A DNA stretch of 42,957 nucleotides from Helicobacter monodelphidis (GCF_003288845.1 NZ_NHYN01000015.1:1-42957), one strand, 5' to 3'; shown: positions 27,080-35,606, counted from the stretch's first letter. Notes: generated by a model from the letters alone, not told the origin. A program made the numbers and translations.

Positions 27080-27507
27080 TGAAAAATTTTTTTGTTATAT
27101 TGTTATTGATTGCACCAATTTCATCTTTAGGACGAAGTTATTGTTATGATGAGACCAAAGCATATTCAGAATCTATATCTTTTGAAAGATATAGATTCAC
27201 AAAAGATCCTGTTAAATACTACAAAAGATGGGCTTTAATGTATTGTTTGGGTTACACTTCCAATGAGCGAAAAATGCACCACATGCCTAAATGTAAAGAA
27301 AGAAAAGAAATAGAAAATCCAAGCCATATAGACAATATGGTAAAGACATGTGGCATTGAACCACTAGAAGAAATTAAAACATATTTAGACAAAGAATATT
27401 TGCCTTTCGACTCTTTGGGGAAAGTGAATAATTGTTTTTATGGGGTATATGAGAATAAGGAATTTCAAGAACGACTTGAAACAATAGTTAGCAAACATTG
27501 CAAATAA
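27079..27507 (+). CDS. Tai4-like T6SS amidase immunity protein
   Basis: Periplasmic by its signal peptide (about 18 residues). Two family hallmarks are visible: YYKRWALMYCLGY, which compares with YxxWAxxxCIA of Tai4, and a C-terminal NCFYGVYENKEFQERLETI, which compares with the C-hydrophobic-xxY-x-S-x-E-L pattern. Tai4 dimers plug the Tae4 active site. The gene is intact while its amidase is reduced to a tail, so it is now an orphan immunity gene. The last codons begin repeat copy B. Confidence 0.65.
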   Translation: MKNFFVILLLIAPISSLGRSYCYDETKAYSESISFERYRFTKDPVKYYKRWALMYCLGYTSNERKMHHMPKCKERKEIENPSHIDNMVKTCGIEPLEEIKTYLDKEYLPFDSLGKVNNCFYGVYENKEFQERLETIVSKHCK

Positions 27508-27568
27508 CTTAGGAATCACAAATGAGCCACTTACCACATAGAATCAAAAAGTATAGAATCTCAAACAC
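27491..27568 (+). repeat. 78-bp direct repeat, copy B
   Basis: Partner of 26663-26740, at the same place relative to the immunity gene stop. The leader frame it carries (ATG 27522) stops at 27584, just where a vgrG tail begins. Confidence 0.9.
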
Positions 27569-27579
27569 TTTCTTTTTAA

Positions 27580-27792
27580 GCTAGAAATGTTGCCAATATA
27601 GAATCTGATTCATTAGGTATCATTGCACAAAGCACTATACAAACAATAGCTGATAATGAAATCACCCATAAAGTAGGCGAAACCCAAATCATAGCCAAAG
27701 GAGACTCTGTCATCATAAAAGCAGGTGGAGTAGAAGCAATATTAGATGCTAATGGACTTGTAGTCAAAGGTGGAGAGGTGAAGAGTGAGTGA
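27580..27792 (+). pseudogene. vgrG 3'-end fragment 1
   Basis: Open frame of 70 codons without a start, ending NEITHKVGETQIIAKGDS and GGVEAILDANGLVVKGGEV, nearly identical to the ends of the two other vgrG pieces. It corresponds to the last beta-helix repeats of the VgrG needle tip. It abuts the broken leader of repeat copy B. The short frame beginning with the GTG at 27784 overlaps its stop, as a real gene does at 40771. Confidence 0.8.
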
Positions 27793-27857
27793 GAGAGAGA
27801 AAAACAAGATAGGGATTAGGGGAGTATGTAAGCTATAATACAGATTCTAAAGGAGCG

Positions 27858-28235
27858 ATGATGAAGCAAGATTCTCATAAAACTACTAAAAGGTTTGACC
27901 CATTACTATTTAATGGCTTGGGAAGTGAGAGGGAGCGAAAATGGAATAATATTGTTAATGTTATTATGTATGATATTAGTATTATTATTGGTGTAATTTC
28001 TTTTGTATTTTTCAATGTTTTTGTGATTCAAAAATCAAATAATAATATTTGGATATTTTTATATATTATTTATATAATTACTTTTATAATTTATTGTATT
28101 TTATGGTTTTATTTAAAAGATAAAAATGCTTTAACAACCTATCTTTTAAATACTCTAAGTATGTTAGATTCTACGATTAGCACGATAGCAACAAATGCAG
28201 CACCAATGTATATAAAGATTATTATTTACTTTTAA
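27858..28235 (+). CDS. two-TM protein, possible N-terminal part of a pore-forming toxin
   Basis: 125 residues with two strong TM segments (about 37-57 and 66-85) and AAGGAG before two ATGs. No family recognised. At its end (MLDSTISTIATNAAP) the frame stops, and another frame continues with a glycine-rich hydrophobic hairpin, so it may be one toxin split by a frameshift. Alternatively it is a small membrane immunity protein. It lies directly after a vgrG tail, where a T6SS toxin is expected. Confidence 0.5.
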   Translation: MMKQDSHKTTKRFDPLLFNGLGSERERKWNNIVNVIMYDISIIIGVISFVFFNVFVIQKSNNNIWIFLYIIYIITFIIYCILWFYLKDKNALTTYLLNTLSMLDSTISTIATNAAPMYIKIIIYF

Positions 28236-28617
28236 AGACGGGATAAAAGGGGCAGCATTAAATATAAGCAATGAAGAATTAAGTGTAAGTGAAAAGATAG
28301 TATTAGGTGGGGTTACTATTGGTATAGGTGTAATTGGAACTCTTGCTGGACTTAAAATTATAGGCAGTCTCATTGTATCTTATCTAGCAACTTGGATTTT
28401 AAGCAATGTATATATTTATCTGCGTGATAATAGTTTAGAACAAATTTGGCAAGATATGAAAGACTTAGCAAATGATACTTGGAAACGCACAATATCTCTT
28501 ATAGAATCTGATACAAGAAGTTTAGAGGATATAAAAGAAAGTTTAACAAATAAAGTAGCAGATGAGATATTGATATTAATAGCAGAAATCCAAAAACTAA
28601 TATCAAAATTCATATAG
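28216..28617 (+). pseudogene. startless frame with glycine-rich membrane hairpin
   Basis: Frame shifted by one relative to the gene at 27858 and overlapping its end. It encodes a membrane hairpin (GGVTIGIGVIGTLAGLKIIG, then SLIVSYLATWIL) and a helical C-terminus with LEQIWQDMKDLANDTWKR. Such hairpins occur in pore-forming toxins. There is no start codon near its beginning; it is probably the second half of the protein begun at 27858. Confidence 0.45.
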
Positions 28618-28631
28618 AATAAGGAGATATT

Positions 28632-29297
28632 GTGCGATACAAAGTTATTCAAGATTTCAAAACTAATTGTGTGGAGTTGTTTCCAAACTATAATTTCACT
28701 CTAGGAAAATACCGAACACAAATTGAGTTACTTTTAAAGTTTCCATATATCACAAAAATAGATATTTTAGATTTTTTTGAGCTTAGTGGACTGTGTTATT
28801 ATTGTGATTCTTATGGCTATGGAGATAGATTTGAATGCGATGAACTTTTTTGGGAGATTCCAGAAGTCGATTTAAACTTGTATAAGCCAACTCTTGCAAG
28901 CGAATATATCCATATCATTGGGCAACTCTTCTTAGCAGGATATATTGATTTTTTGTGTGAATGGGACGATGATAGAAGCAGAATAGATTATCCTACTAAT
29001 TTATCCTATTACAAAGAAGACAAATATCAAGCTTGGATATATTTTAGGGATAATTTCTTTTATAAAGAAAAATTTTTAAGAAAATTTGATGATAATTATC
29101 ATACAATAGATTATGCTTCTTGGGACAATCCAGAATCTTGGAGTGAATACAATATTTTAGTCGCAAGGACAGAAAAAGGCACAAAATACTTCAATGAGAT
29201 TCTATCCCCTAGATTCTATAAGAAATATAAAGATTTAAGTGTAGAGATAGATGATAAAGGGAATATTATAAGGTGGATTGGGGAGATAAATAGATGA
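28632..29297 (+). CDS. acidic protein of unknown function, probable cytoplasmic immunity factor
   Basis: 221 residues, no signal peptide, rich in Asp, Glu, Tyr and Trp (for example FLCEWDDDRSRIDYP). Start GTG 28632 with AAGGAG directly upstream, 14 bases after the membrane-hairpin frame; its TGA overlaps the ATG of the next vgrG fragment. No family recognised. Position between a toxin-like frame and a vgrG tail supports an immunity role; this is inference. Confidence 0.6.
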   Translation: MRYKVIQDFKTNCVELFPNYNFTLGKYRTQIELLLKFPYITKIDILDFFELSGLCYYCDSYGYGDRFECDELFWEIPEVDLNLYKPTLASEYIHIIGQLFLAGYIDFLCEWDDDRSRIDYPTNLSYYKEDKYQAWIYFRDNFFYKEKFLRKFDDNYHTIDYASWDNPESWSEYNILVARTEKGTKYFNEILSPRFYKKYKDLSVEIDDKGNIIRWIGEINR

Positions 29298-29941
29298 GTG
29301 TAACACCTAAGGGAGATGAGCATAAGACAAGCTTAATTGCAAGGAGTATCAATAATCCTTAACAAGAAATACTAGGTATGAAAGATGTGAGAGTAGGAGC
29401 AGAATATCTGACCAATGTAGCACTCTCTAAAGATACCATAGTAGGAGGAAGCCATACTCTTAATATAGGGATAGATAATAAACTAAGAGTATTAAAGAAT
29501 AGTAGTGAATATATAGGTGGGGACAAAGAGACTACTATACAAGGCAATACAATAGAATCTATTCATGGAGAGAGAATAGAGAATGTGAGAGGTAATAAGG
29601 TAGAGGTAGTGGAGGGAAGTTTGGATATAAGTGTCAATAAAGATATAAATACCTTTATCCAATCAAACTACACCCTAACAGGCAATGGTGCTGTTGATAT
29701 ACGCTCCGATACAAACACTCACATACAAAGCAAAGAACAATTATCTATAAGTGCAGATAATACAGAACAACTCTTTGAATCTGATTGTAATGTAAGTGCA
29801 GGAAATCAAATTATACACCAAGTGGGCGAAACCCAAATCATAGCCAAAGGAGACTCTGTCATCATAAAAGCAGGTGGTGTAGAAGTAGTGATAGATAGTA
29901 ATGGACTTGTAGTCAAGGGTGGAGAGGTGAAGAGTGGGTAA
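29294..29941 (+). pseudogene. vgrG 3' fragment 2 with internal deletion and stop
   Basis: Begins MSVTPKGDEHKTSLIARSIN and reaches a TAA at 29360, then continues in the same frame as QEILGMKDVRVGAEYLTN to the common end GGEVKSG. Compared with fragment 3, 388 bases (39813-40200 there) are missing and the junction created the stop. The part from the ATG at 29378 (187 codons) is still open. Needle-tip repeats are visible (HTLNIG, ETTIQGNTIESIHGERIENV), with a divergent central stretch. Confidence 0.8.
29361..29592 (+). repeat. vgrG tail repeat, 232-bp conserved block (copy in fragment 2)
   Basis: Matches 40201-40432 base for base in length with scattered substitutions; similarity is lost right after GAATGTGAGAGG and returns near the 3' end. 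Confidence 0.85.
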
Positions 29942-30025
29942 ACTTAAAAAGCCTATCAAGATGCTACAAAATGGCATATATCATCAAATGATTAAATAAC
30001 AATATACTAAAGCAGAAAGGTAACA

Positions 30026-30754
30026 ATGGATAATAGACAAATACACACTTTTACAAGAGAGAAAGCGAGAGGGATTCTATTGATTTTTACAACACTAAGC
30101 CTATGTGTGAATCTAGCCTTTGCACAAAGCCCAAATGAAGCAAAGCCTAGCTTTGATTGTGCTAAGGCGAAGAGTAAGATAGAAAAGATGATTTGTAGCG
30201 ATAGTGAATTATCTAGGCTAGATTCTGCAATGGCAAAGGAGTATGCAAAGCTTAGAAAAAGCCTTGATAAAGTAGCTAGAAAAGAGCTTCTTAATACTCA
30301 AAGAGCGTGGATAAAGGCGTATCAAGATTGCAGAGATGATAAAGAGTGTATCGCTAAAAGTCTGCAGGATAGAATTAGATTCTTAGAGCGTTATATCGAT
30401 ACGAAGAGCAATGCGTGGGCTGGAATCTGGAGCTTATCATATAATCTTTATGAAGGGGAATTTGATATTGGATATTGTGATAAAAGTGGTGATTGTGAGG
30501 TTGCGTATTATGCGGAGCTTAAACAAAGCGAGTTTAATGATTTGCATATTTGCGAGTCTAATATGACACTAAAAAGAGGGGTAAAAAATGTAGCGACACT
30601 ATATTTTGAGGGTAGCGATAACAAATGCCAAATTGAAGCACAAATAAATGGCAATACAATGAAGCTTATCACGCAAACACCAAGTGATTGTGATTTTGGT
30701 TGTGGCGTAGGTGCAGAGCCTGTCATCAATAAGCCATATCGTAGGAAAAAATAA
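30026..30754 (+). CDS. LprI/DUF1311-domain periplasmic protein 1 (lysozyme-inhibitor-like)
   Basis: Signal peptide (ending near LAFA) followed by the DUF1311 pattern: SFDCAKAKSKIEKMICSD, LSRLDSAMAKEYAKL, then QRAWIKAYQDCRDDKEC and DRIRFLERY. This family includes the mycobacterial lysozyme inhibitor LprI. A further 100-residue C-terminal part has six Cys. Located in a T6SS toxin region just before a lysozyme-like effector, it is a good candidate immunity protein. A 64-base stretch (30096-30159) is identical to the next DUF1311 gene. Confidence 0.75.
   Translation: MDNRQIHTFTREKARGILLIFTTLSLCVNLAFAQSPNEAKPSFDCAKAKSKIEKMICSDSELSRLDSAMAKEYAKLRKSLDKVARKELLNTQRAWIKAYQDCRDDKECIAKSLQDRIRFLERYIDTKSNAWAGIWSLSYNLYEGEFDIGYCDKSGDCEVAYYAELKQSEFNDLHICESNMTLKRGVKNVATLYFEGSDNKCQIEAQINGNTMKLITQTPSDCDFGCGVGAEPVINKPYRRKK
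30096..30159 (+). repeat. 64-bp identical leader repeat, copy 1
   Basis: Encodes the end of the signal peptide and the start of the DUF1311 domain; identical to 30926-30989. Confidence 0.9.
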
Positions 30755-30867
30755 TGCTTTATGATACGCAAATTTTAAGTTATAATGATTATCTCAAAGA
30801 ATGTGCTAGAGTTTTAATTGCTTTTGAATATCTAAATCACAAAACAAGATATTTTAGAAATACTTAA
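30754..30867 (+). CDS. 37-residue open frame, possible cassette remnant
   Basis: Its ATG shares a base with the preceding TAA. It begins MLYDTQILSYNDYL, vaguely like the start of the muramidase at 31609 (MLKTTNQSYNDF), which also follows a DUF1311 gene. It may be the ruined start of a second toxin of that kind. The similarity is short and could be chance. Confidence 0.25.
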   Translation: MLYDTQILSYNDYLKECARVLIAFEYLNHKTRYFRNT

Positions 30868-30897
30868 GAAAATTACTACTACAAACAAGGAGATTGT

Positions 30898-31608
30898 ATG
30901 AGATACTTTATGATTGTTGCGATATTAAGCCTATGTGTGAATCTAGCCTTTGCACAAAGCCCAAATGAAGCAAAGCCTAGCTTTGATTGCACTAAAGCCA
31001 CCACAAAGATAGAAAAGATGATTTGTAGCGATAGTGAATTAGCGAGGCTAGATAGATTGTATTCTAAGCTTTATTTTACCACACTCAAAGCTATCCTAAA
31101 GGATACGCCACAAGGGAAAGAGACAAGAGAGAATCTCAAGGCTTTTAATAGGCAAGTGATGGAAGCTAGAAACTCAAAAGCTTGTTATTATTCATCTTTG
31201 AGAAATACAGAATATATCGAGAATAAAGAGCTTCCTATTTGCATAAAAGATATTTATTTGGAAGCCTTAGTGTATATCGCCTATAATATGCTAGGGGAGC
31301 AAAAGTTATTAGAGTTTATAGAAAAGGATTATCCAGATGGCAATCCTTATTATAGTAGCGGGAGATATGACATCATAGCAAATCTTGCTTATTATAATCT
31401 CTATGATAGATTTTTTGATGCTAAACATAAAAATATTATTTTAGAATTTTTTAATTTTAGTGCAGAAAGATTTAATTGGGTTACCACAGGTGGAATGTCT
31501 GTAGATTCAGATTATAATGAGGTTGCGCTAGAGCATAGAGAATATTACAATAAACTTGACAAAGCTTTTAGAGTGGATACGAAGCTCAACAAACTACTAG
31601 GAAAATAA
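30898..31608 (+). CDS. LprI/DUF1311-domain periplasmic protein 2, shared leader with divergent C-terminus
   Basis: Signal peptide and FDCTKATTKIEKMICSD match the previous gene almost exactly, but after about residue 55 the sequence is unrelated and longer on helices. The stop directly precedes the ATG of the muramidase gene (no bases between), so the two are translationally linked. Likely an immunity protein for a peptidoglycan-cutting toxin; which toxin is unproven. AAGGAG lies before the start. Confidence 0.7.
   Translation: MRYFMIVAILSLCVNLAFAQSPNEAKPSFDCTKATTKIEKMICSDSELARLDRLYSKLYFTTLKAILKDTPQGKETRENLKAFNRQVMEARNSKACYYSSLRNTEYIENKELPICIKDIYLEALVYIAYNMLGEQKLLEFIEKDYPDGNPYYSSGRYDIIANLAYYNLYDRFFDAKHKNIILEFFNFSAERFNWVTTGGMSVDSDYNEVALEHREYYNKLDKAFRVDTKLNKLLGK
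30926..30989 (+). repeat. 64-bp identical leader repeat, copy 2
   Basis: Partner of 30096-30159, 830 bases downstream. Confidence 0.9.
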
Positions 31609-32184
31609 ATGCTAAAAACGACTAATCAAAGCTATAATGATTTTGAAATAAGATTGCTTACTTTGGTAAGGTTAGTGGAAGGAGCAAGGAAATATATTTA
31701 TACTGATAGTAAAACGATTGCAACCATTGGTATAGGATTCAATATTGAAGTAATAGAATGGAGAAAAGTAATTTTAATGTATAAATGCGGTATTCTTACA
31801 CCAAGCATGCTAGAAACTCAAACAAATCTTAATACAGAACCGCAAGTAAAACGCTATATCAATTCATTACTCACCCATGCAAGCCAGTCAATGCAAACTC
31901 TTATCAATACAGCCTCTCAAGAAATAAAAAACAAGATTGATGAATATAAAAGGGATAATAATCTGCAAGCCAATAGTTCTCAAGAATCCCCTAGACGCAA
32001 TGTGGTGATAATTCAAAATTTACAAAATGATATAAACACTATTTTGCAAAACAATATCGCTATTTATAATAATAATGCAGAAAATCGAAATAATCAACTA
32101 GTCAAACACAAGCAATCAATCCGCAAGAATTTATCCCTTTGCTTTCAATTTATTATCAAAGCCCAGCAAGATTTACTCAATTAG
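31609..32184 (+). CDS. T4-lysozyme-like (GH24) muramidase domain, N-terminal part of a T6SS effector
   Basis: The start reads LVRLVEGARKYIYTDSK then TIATIGIGFN. Glu24, Asp33 and Thr39 have exactly the spacing of the T4 lysozyme catalytic set Glu11, Asp20, Thr26, inside the same E-G-(x)n-Y-x-D...T-I-G-I-G pattern. It would cut the glycan backbone of peptidoglycan in the periplasm of a rival cell. No signal peptide, as expected for T6SS cargo. The true frame shifts by -1 between about 32092 and 32139; the frame shown ends in junk residues at 32184, and the protein continues in the gene starting at 32139. Confidence 0.7.
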   Translation: MLKTTNQSYNDFEIRLLTLVRLVEGARKYIYTDSKTIATIGIGFNIEVIEWRKVILMYKCGILTPSMLETQTNLNTEPQVKRYINSLLTHASQSMQTLINTASQEIKNKIDEYKRDNNLQANSSQESPRRNVVIIQNLQNDINTILQNNIAIYNNNAENRNNQLVKHKQSIRKNLSLCFQFIIKAQQDLLN

Positions 32185-34154
32185 ACAAATCGACATCAAC
32201 CAAAGACCTTATTTTGTTAAAAAAAGCCTTGCAAAAAAAGAATAGGTTTTTAGCATGGTTTTCTATACGATATTATGCTGATATATGCAGATATTATATT
32301 CATAAACGAACATATACCTACTATCGTCGCAGAATTCAAGAAGCCGCCATGTTTAGATTAAACAACAAAGATGAAAATAATAATATAGAATATTTTTCTA
32401 CAAGTATAGATATATTTTCTTATCTTAATTTTAATTTCAAAGAAGCAAATACTGCTAGAGGATTAAATTTACCTAATCGCTATACTTATCTATCTTTTTT
32501 GCAAACTTATAGTGAATGCACAGCGATTGATAGAATTGCTACAACACTATCAGGCGAATACAATAAATACCACACTACCGCAGAAAATTATTATTCGTAT
32601 GTGAGCAATGAGGAATTTACAAATATCACCACTACCCTCTCCCCCTACCTCGACTATATCAACTTCACCTTTGCTAAAGGCACTATATCTCAATACGCAC
32701 TAGAGAATATCTATGTCTTAGCAGATACGAGAGATTGTGAAAACCTAACTATCGCCCTTCAAGAAAGAGGTGATACAAGAAAACTTACAGCACTTCTTAT
32801 CATTTGCCTTAAGTCAAATAGGGATTCTAGCAATAACACTCCCACTTATAGCTTCAAACAACCAAGTAATACATTCTTAAGTATTGTCGTATTTGAAGGG
32901 GCAAAGCTTGATGTCAGTGGTATAGATACACGCAATAGCGAAATACTCTATGCAAAGAGTGATACAACAAATAATATCATAGTTCATCTCTTGCTTGGCT
33001 CAAAACAATCAATGAAAAAAGAAAACGATAATACACTTAAAGCCATAGGTGATATGGGTGATACCAAAGAAACATATATATTTGAGAAAGCTCCTCATAG
33101 TGATGATAATTCTCATCTCATATCCCCGATACTTAGAATCTATAATGACAAAATAAATAATACCAATGATTTCATAGAAATACATAACTTTGCCAAAGAT
33201 GAGATAGGAGAGGATAATATCAACTATATCTTAGGTAGTGATTGCAAACAAAGATACTTTGGAATAAGCCTCCACCTAGCAGATGATACCACTCCGCATA
33301 ATACAGATTGTTCTCATGAGGGTAACTTTGAAGTTATCGTGCAAAATCTCAATCTCTATGGGTTAAATAAAGATGACAAACTCTATCTCTATGATTGTGA
33401 AAACAAACAACAACTAGAGCGAATCATCAAAGATGATTATAGTGCTACTTTTTCTCTCACACTCAATCTCCCACAACAAGATGAAGTCTCTCAAAGAAAT
33501 CTAAGCTCTCACATAGTGATAGATTCTGAAGCTATAAAGAATGATAATGAAAGCATAGCAGAATGCACACATAATGCTAATGCAAATTTCCAAATCAACA
33601 AGTTAGCTAAACTTGCTAAACGATACATCATAACTGATGCTAAGCTTAAAACGAGCAAAACACCCTTGCAAACAAAACCAACAACACTTCGTGTCAAAGA
33701 AATAGTATATGAAGCAGGCAAGGCTATGTATTATAAACCTAATGATGAAGTCATGCTTAAAGCTAAGCATAATAAAGATAATCCAAGCAAAGAAGATAAA
33801 GATGAAACCAAGTGGGCTTATATCCTTACAGATTCTCAAAATCCACCACAAAATCCAAGTAGTCATAAAATGTTTAAGATAGATAAAGGCATTACAGGAG
33901 AAACCTATCAAGTAAAGATTCTAAAAGAATACTTTAATATAACTAAGACAAACTATCTCTATATCTATGCCTATATGGGTAGTCCTAGCCCTAAAGTATG
34001 TCAATGTCTTAGGATAGCCTATCCTTTATCTTTAAAATATAGTCATAACAATACATTTCATATCATAGAATATGGAGAAATACAAGGACAATACAATATA
34101 CAAGCTCTTCGTATCGACAAGAATATACACGATAGAATCTATTATATAGACTAG
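32139..34154 (+). CDS. large C-terminal part of the muramidase effector, second frame
   Basis: This frame opens at 32092, and INPQEFIPLLSIYYQSPARF matches the last helices of the lysozyme domain, so it continues the protein started at 31609 after a one-base loss. About 550 residues of mostly unknown domains follow, then a beta-rich segment (KEIVYEAGKAMYYKPND to KWAYILTDS, about 510-590), and a connector with CLRIAYPLSLKY and IIEYGE near the end. The same connector occurs in the next effector at 36.3 kb. A second one-base loss ends this frame at 34154, while the correct sequence runs on in frame to 34351. Confidence 0.6.
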   Translation: MLSIYYQSPARFTQLDKSTSTKDLILLKKALQKKNRFLAWFSIRYYADICRYYIHKRTYTYYRRRIQEAAMFRLNNKDENNNIEYFSTSIDIFSYLNFNFKEANTARGLNLPNRYTYLSFLQTYSECTAIDRIATTLSGEYNKYHTTAENYYSYVSNEEFTNITTTLSPYLDYINFTFAKGTISQYALENIYVLADTRDCENLTIALQERGDTRKLTALLIICLKSNRDSSNNTPTYSFKQPSNTFLSIVVFEGAKLDVSGIDTRNSEILYAKSDTTNNIIVHLLLGSKQSMKKENDNTLKAIGDMGDTKETYIFEKAPHSDDNSHLISPILRIYNDKINNTNDFIEIHNFAKDEIGEDNINYILGSDCKQRYFGISLHLADDTTPHNTDCSHEGNFEVIVQNLNLYGLNKDDKLYLYDCENKQQLERIIKDDYSATFSLTLNLPQQDEVSQRNLSSHIVIDSEAIKNDNESIAECTHNANANFQINKLAKLAKRYIITDAKLKTSKTPLQTKPTTLRVKEIVYEAGKAMYYKPNDEVMLKAKHNKDNPSKEDKDETKWAYILTDSQNPPQNPSSHKMFKIDKGITGETYQVKILKEYFNITKTNYLYIYAYMGSPSPKVCQCLRIAYPLSLKYSHNNTFHIIEYGEIQGQYNIQALRIDKNIHDRIYYID

Positions 34155-34351
34155 ACAAAAGAAAAGGTATAGGAGGGTATTCTTATACTCTCTATCAAGA
34201 CAAAGATTTAAAACAACCACTAGCATACAATCTATCAACTTCAAGCAAGATAAACCTTCCTAATATCTATAGAGAATTATTAATTTCACAAGATTATCAG
34301 GATAAATTAGCAAATGCCATTAAAAATTCTATCAATAAATATTTCGCCTAA
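34151..34351 (+). pseudogene. C-terminal tail of the muramidase effector, third frame
   Basis: Open frame reading LDKRKGIGGYSYTLYQDKDL to KNSINKYFA, ending 11 bases before the next gene. It has no start of its own and joins naturally to the end of the preceding frame (RIYYID). Confidence 0.55.
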
Positions 34352-34362
34352 AAGGAGATCTT

Positions 34363-34968
34363 ATGAAAAATCTACTCGCATTGTTTGCAATTCTATTTCT
34401 ATGTCATAGTGTGCTATACGCTACAGAATCTAAGCTCACACAAAGCGATATAGATTATCTTATCGCGAACCTTAGCGCAAAAGAGCGAGAATGCGCCAAT
34501 CGCATTATTGATTTGGATACTTGCAGCTCAAGCTTCCACGCACTTAAGAAATCCTATCAATGCTATAAGTCAAACGATACCAAAGAATGCGAGAGTGCGA
34601 AAAATACCACGCTTCACACGCAATATCGCGTAGATTCTGCTGGATATGTGCCTGAAGAGGAGGAAGGCTGGTATGACCCGCATTTTAGATTTATCGAGGA
34701 TATACTCAATCTTAGTTTTATCTTTATTACTAAGAGTGAGGGGCGCGAGAGTATGCGATATTTTGTGAGGACAAATTGGGCGTTGCCAAAGGGCGATAAT
34801 AATGAAAATAGAGATGGCAAAATGATAGTATCGCTCCTTGCGGATTATGTCAATAGCGGTTATTTGGATACTATCTGCGTGGCTAAAAATGAGATAGCAC
34901 AGAATCCAAACGCATTCCCACAAGGGCTTAAAAACATAATCTCTCGCAATGCAGGGCATTGTAAGTAA
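34363..34968 (+). CDS. secreted protein of unknown function, candidate immunity protein for the muramidase effector
   Basis: Signal peptide MKNLLALFAILFLCHSVLYA, then 180 residues of mainly helix with six Cys. AAAGGAG precedes the ATG, only 11 bases after the effector tail. No family recognised. Codon use is different from its neighbours, with many GCG, CGC and GAG codons and clearly higher GC. Confidence 0.6.
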   Translation: MKNLLALFAILFLCHSVLYATESKLTQSDIDYLIANLSAKERECANRIIDLDTCSSSFHALKKSYQCYKSNDTKECESAKNTTLHTQYRVDSAGYVPEEEEGWYDPHFRFIEDILNLSFIFITKSEGRESMRYFVRTNWALPKGDNNENRDGKMIVSLLADYVNSGYLDTICVAKNEIAQNPNAFPQGLKNIISRNAGHCK

Positions 34969-34990
34969 TGCCTTCTTAAGGAGGCTATCG

Positions 34991-35578
34991 ATGAATATTT
35001 TAACTAGAATCTTTATCATATTTCTTTTGGCTATCAGCGTATCTCACGCAAAAGATAAAGATTTAATCGCTTCGCAGATTTTAAAATCTCTCATTGCCAC
35101 AACTTGCGGACTAGATGATATGCAAGCAGACTTTTATCAAAGCAAATGCGAGCACTACACTTCGCTTCTTAATGAAGCTTATGAGGGGCGATTGTTGCGC
35201 GATGAGGCTAGGCATAAGGCGGTGCGAGATAAGCTTAATGCGTTAATCGATGATGAATTTGAGCTTGAGCAATTAGCTCCACATTTTGCGACTATCAAGG
35301 CACTTGGGCTAGTATTTGCAAAGGATTTTAGAGCATTTGCGACTATCAAAGATATGCTTTTTGCAGAGCATACGGAGGGTGTGGCGTATTTTGAGGATAT
35401 GCGCCATCATTTGCCCTTTGCCCTGCTGGGAATCTACGCCCTTAGCTTGGATAATCAAGCAAGTAGCAAAGATTTGGAATTATTGCATAGCGAGGTTGCG
35501 CGACACAAGGGAAAAATATCAAATGATGAGTATAGTTTTTATGAATTATTGATAAAATATAAGGAAAGCAAATATTAA
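34991..35578 (+). CDS. secreted helical protein of unknown function
   Basis: Signal peptide MNILTRIFIIFLLAISVSHA. The start at ATG 34991 is chosen over the longer frame to 34949 because AAGGAGG lies six bases upstream and the signal peptide begins there. The mature part is helical with two close Cys and a long acidic region. Same higher-GC style as the gene before it; the two probably arrived together. No family recognised. Confidence 0.6.
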   Translation: MNILTRIFIIFLLAISVSHAKDKDLIASQILKSLIATTCGLDDMQADFYQSKCEHYTSLLNEAYEGRLLRDEARHKAVRDKLNALIDDEFELEQLAPHFATIKALGLVFAKDFRAFATIKDMLFAEHTEGVAYFEDMRHHLPFALLGIYALSLDNQASSKDLELLHSEVARHKGKISNDEYSFYELLIKYKESKY

Positions 35579-35606
35579 TTTTTAAGTCTTTATTTAAGGG
35601 GATTCT

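Noticed and set aside
26663-27568. CRISPR-like array from the repeats
   Set aside because: Only two copies, 78 bases long, covering coding sequence, with no regular spacers.
32092-32184. Programmed -1 frameshift joining the two muramidase frames
   Set aside because: No slippery heptamer or following structure is visible, and other genes nearby show the same kind of break, so decay or sequence error is simpler.
33509-33911. Minus-strand frames with hydrophobic stretches
   Set aside because: Shadows of the long effector frame; no ribosome sites.
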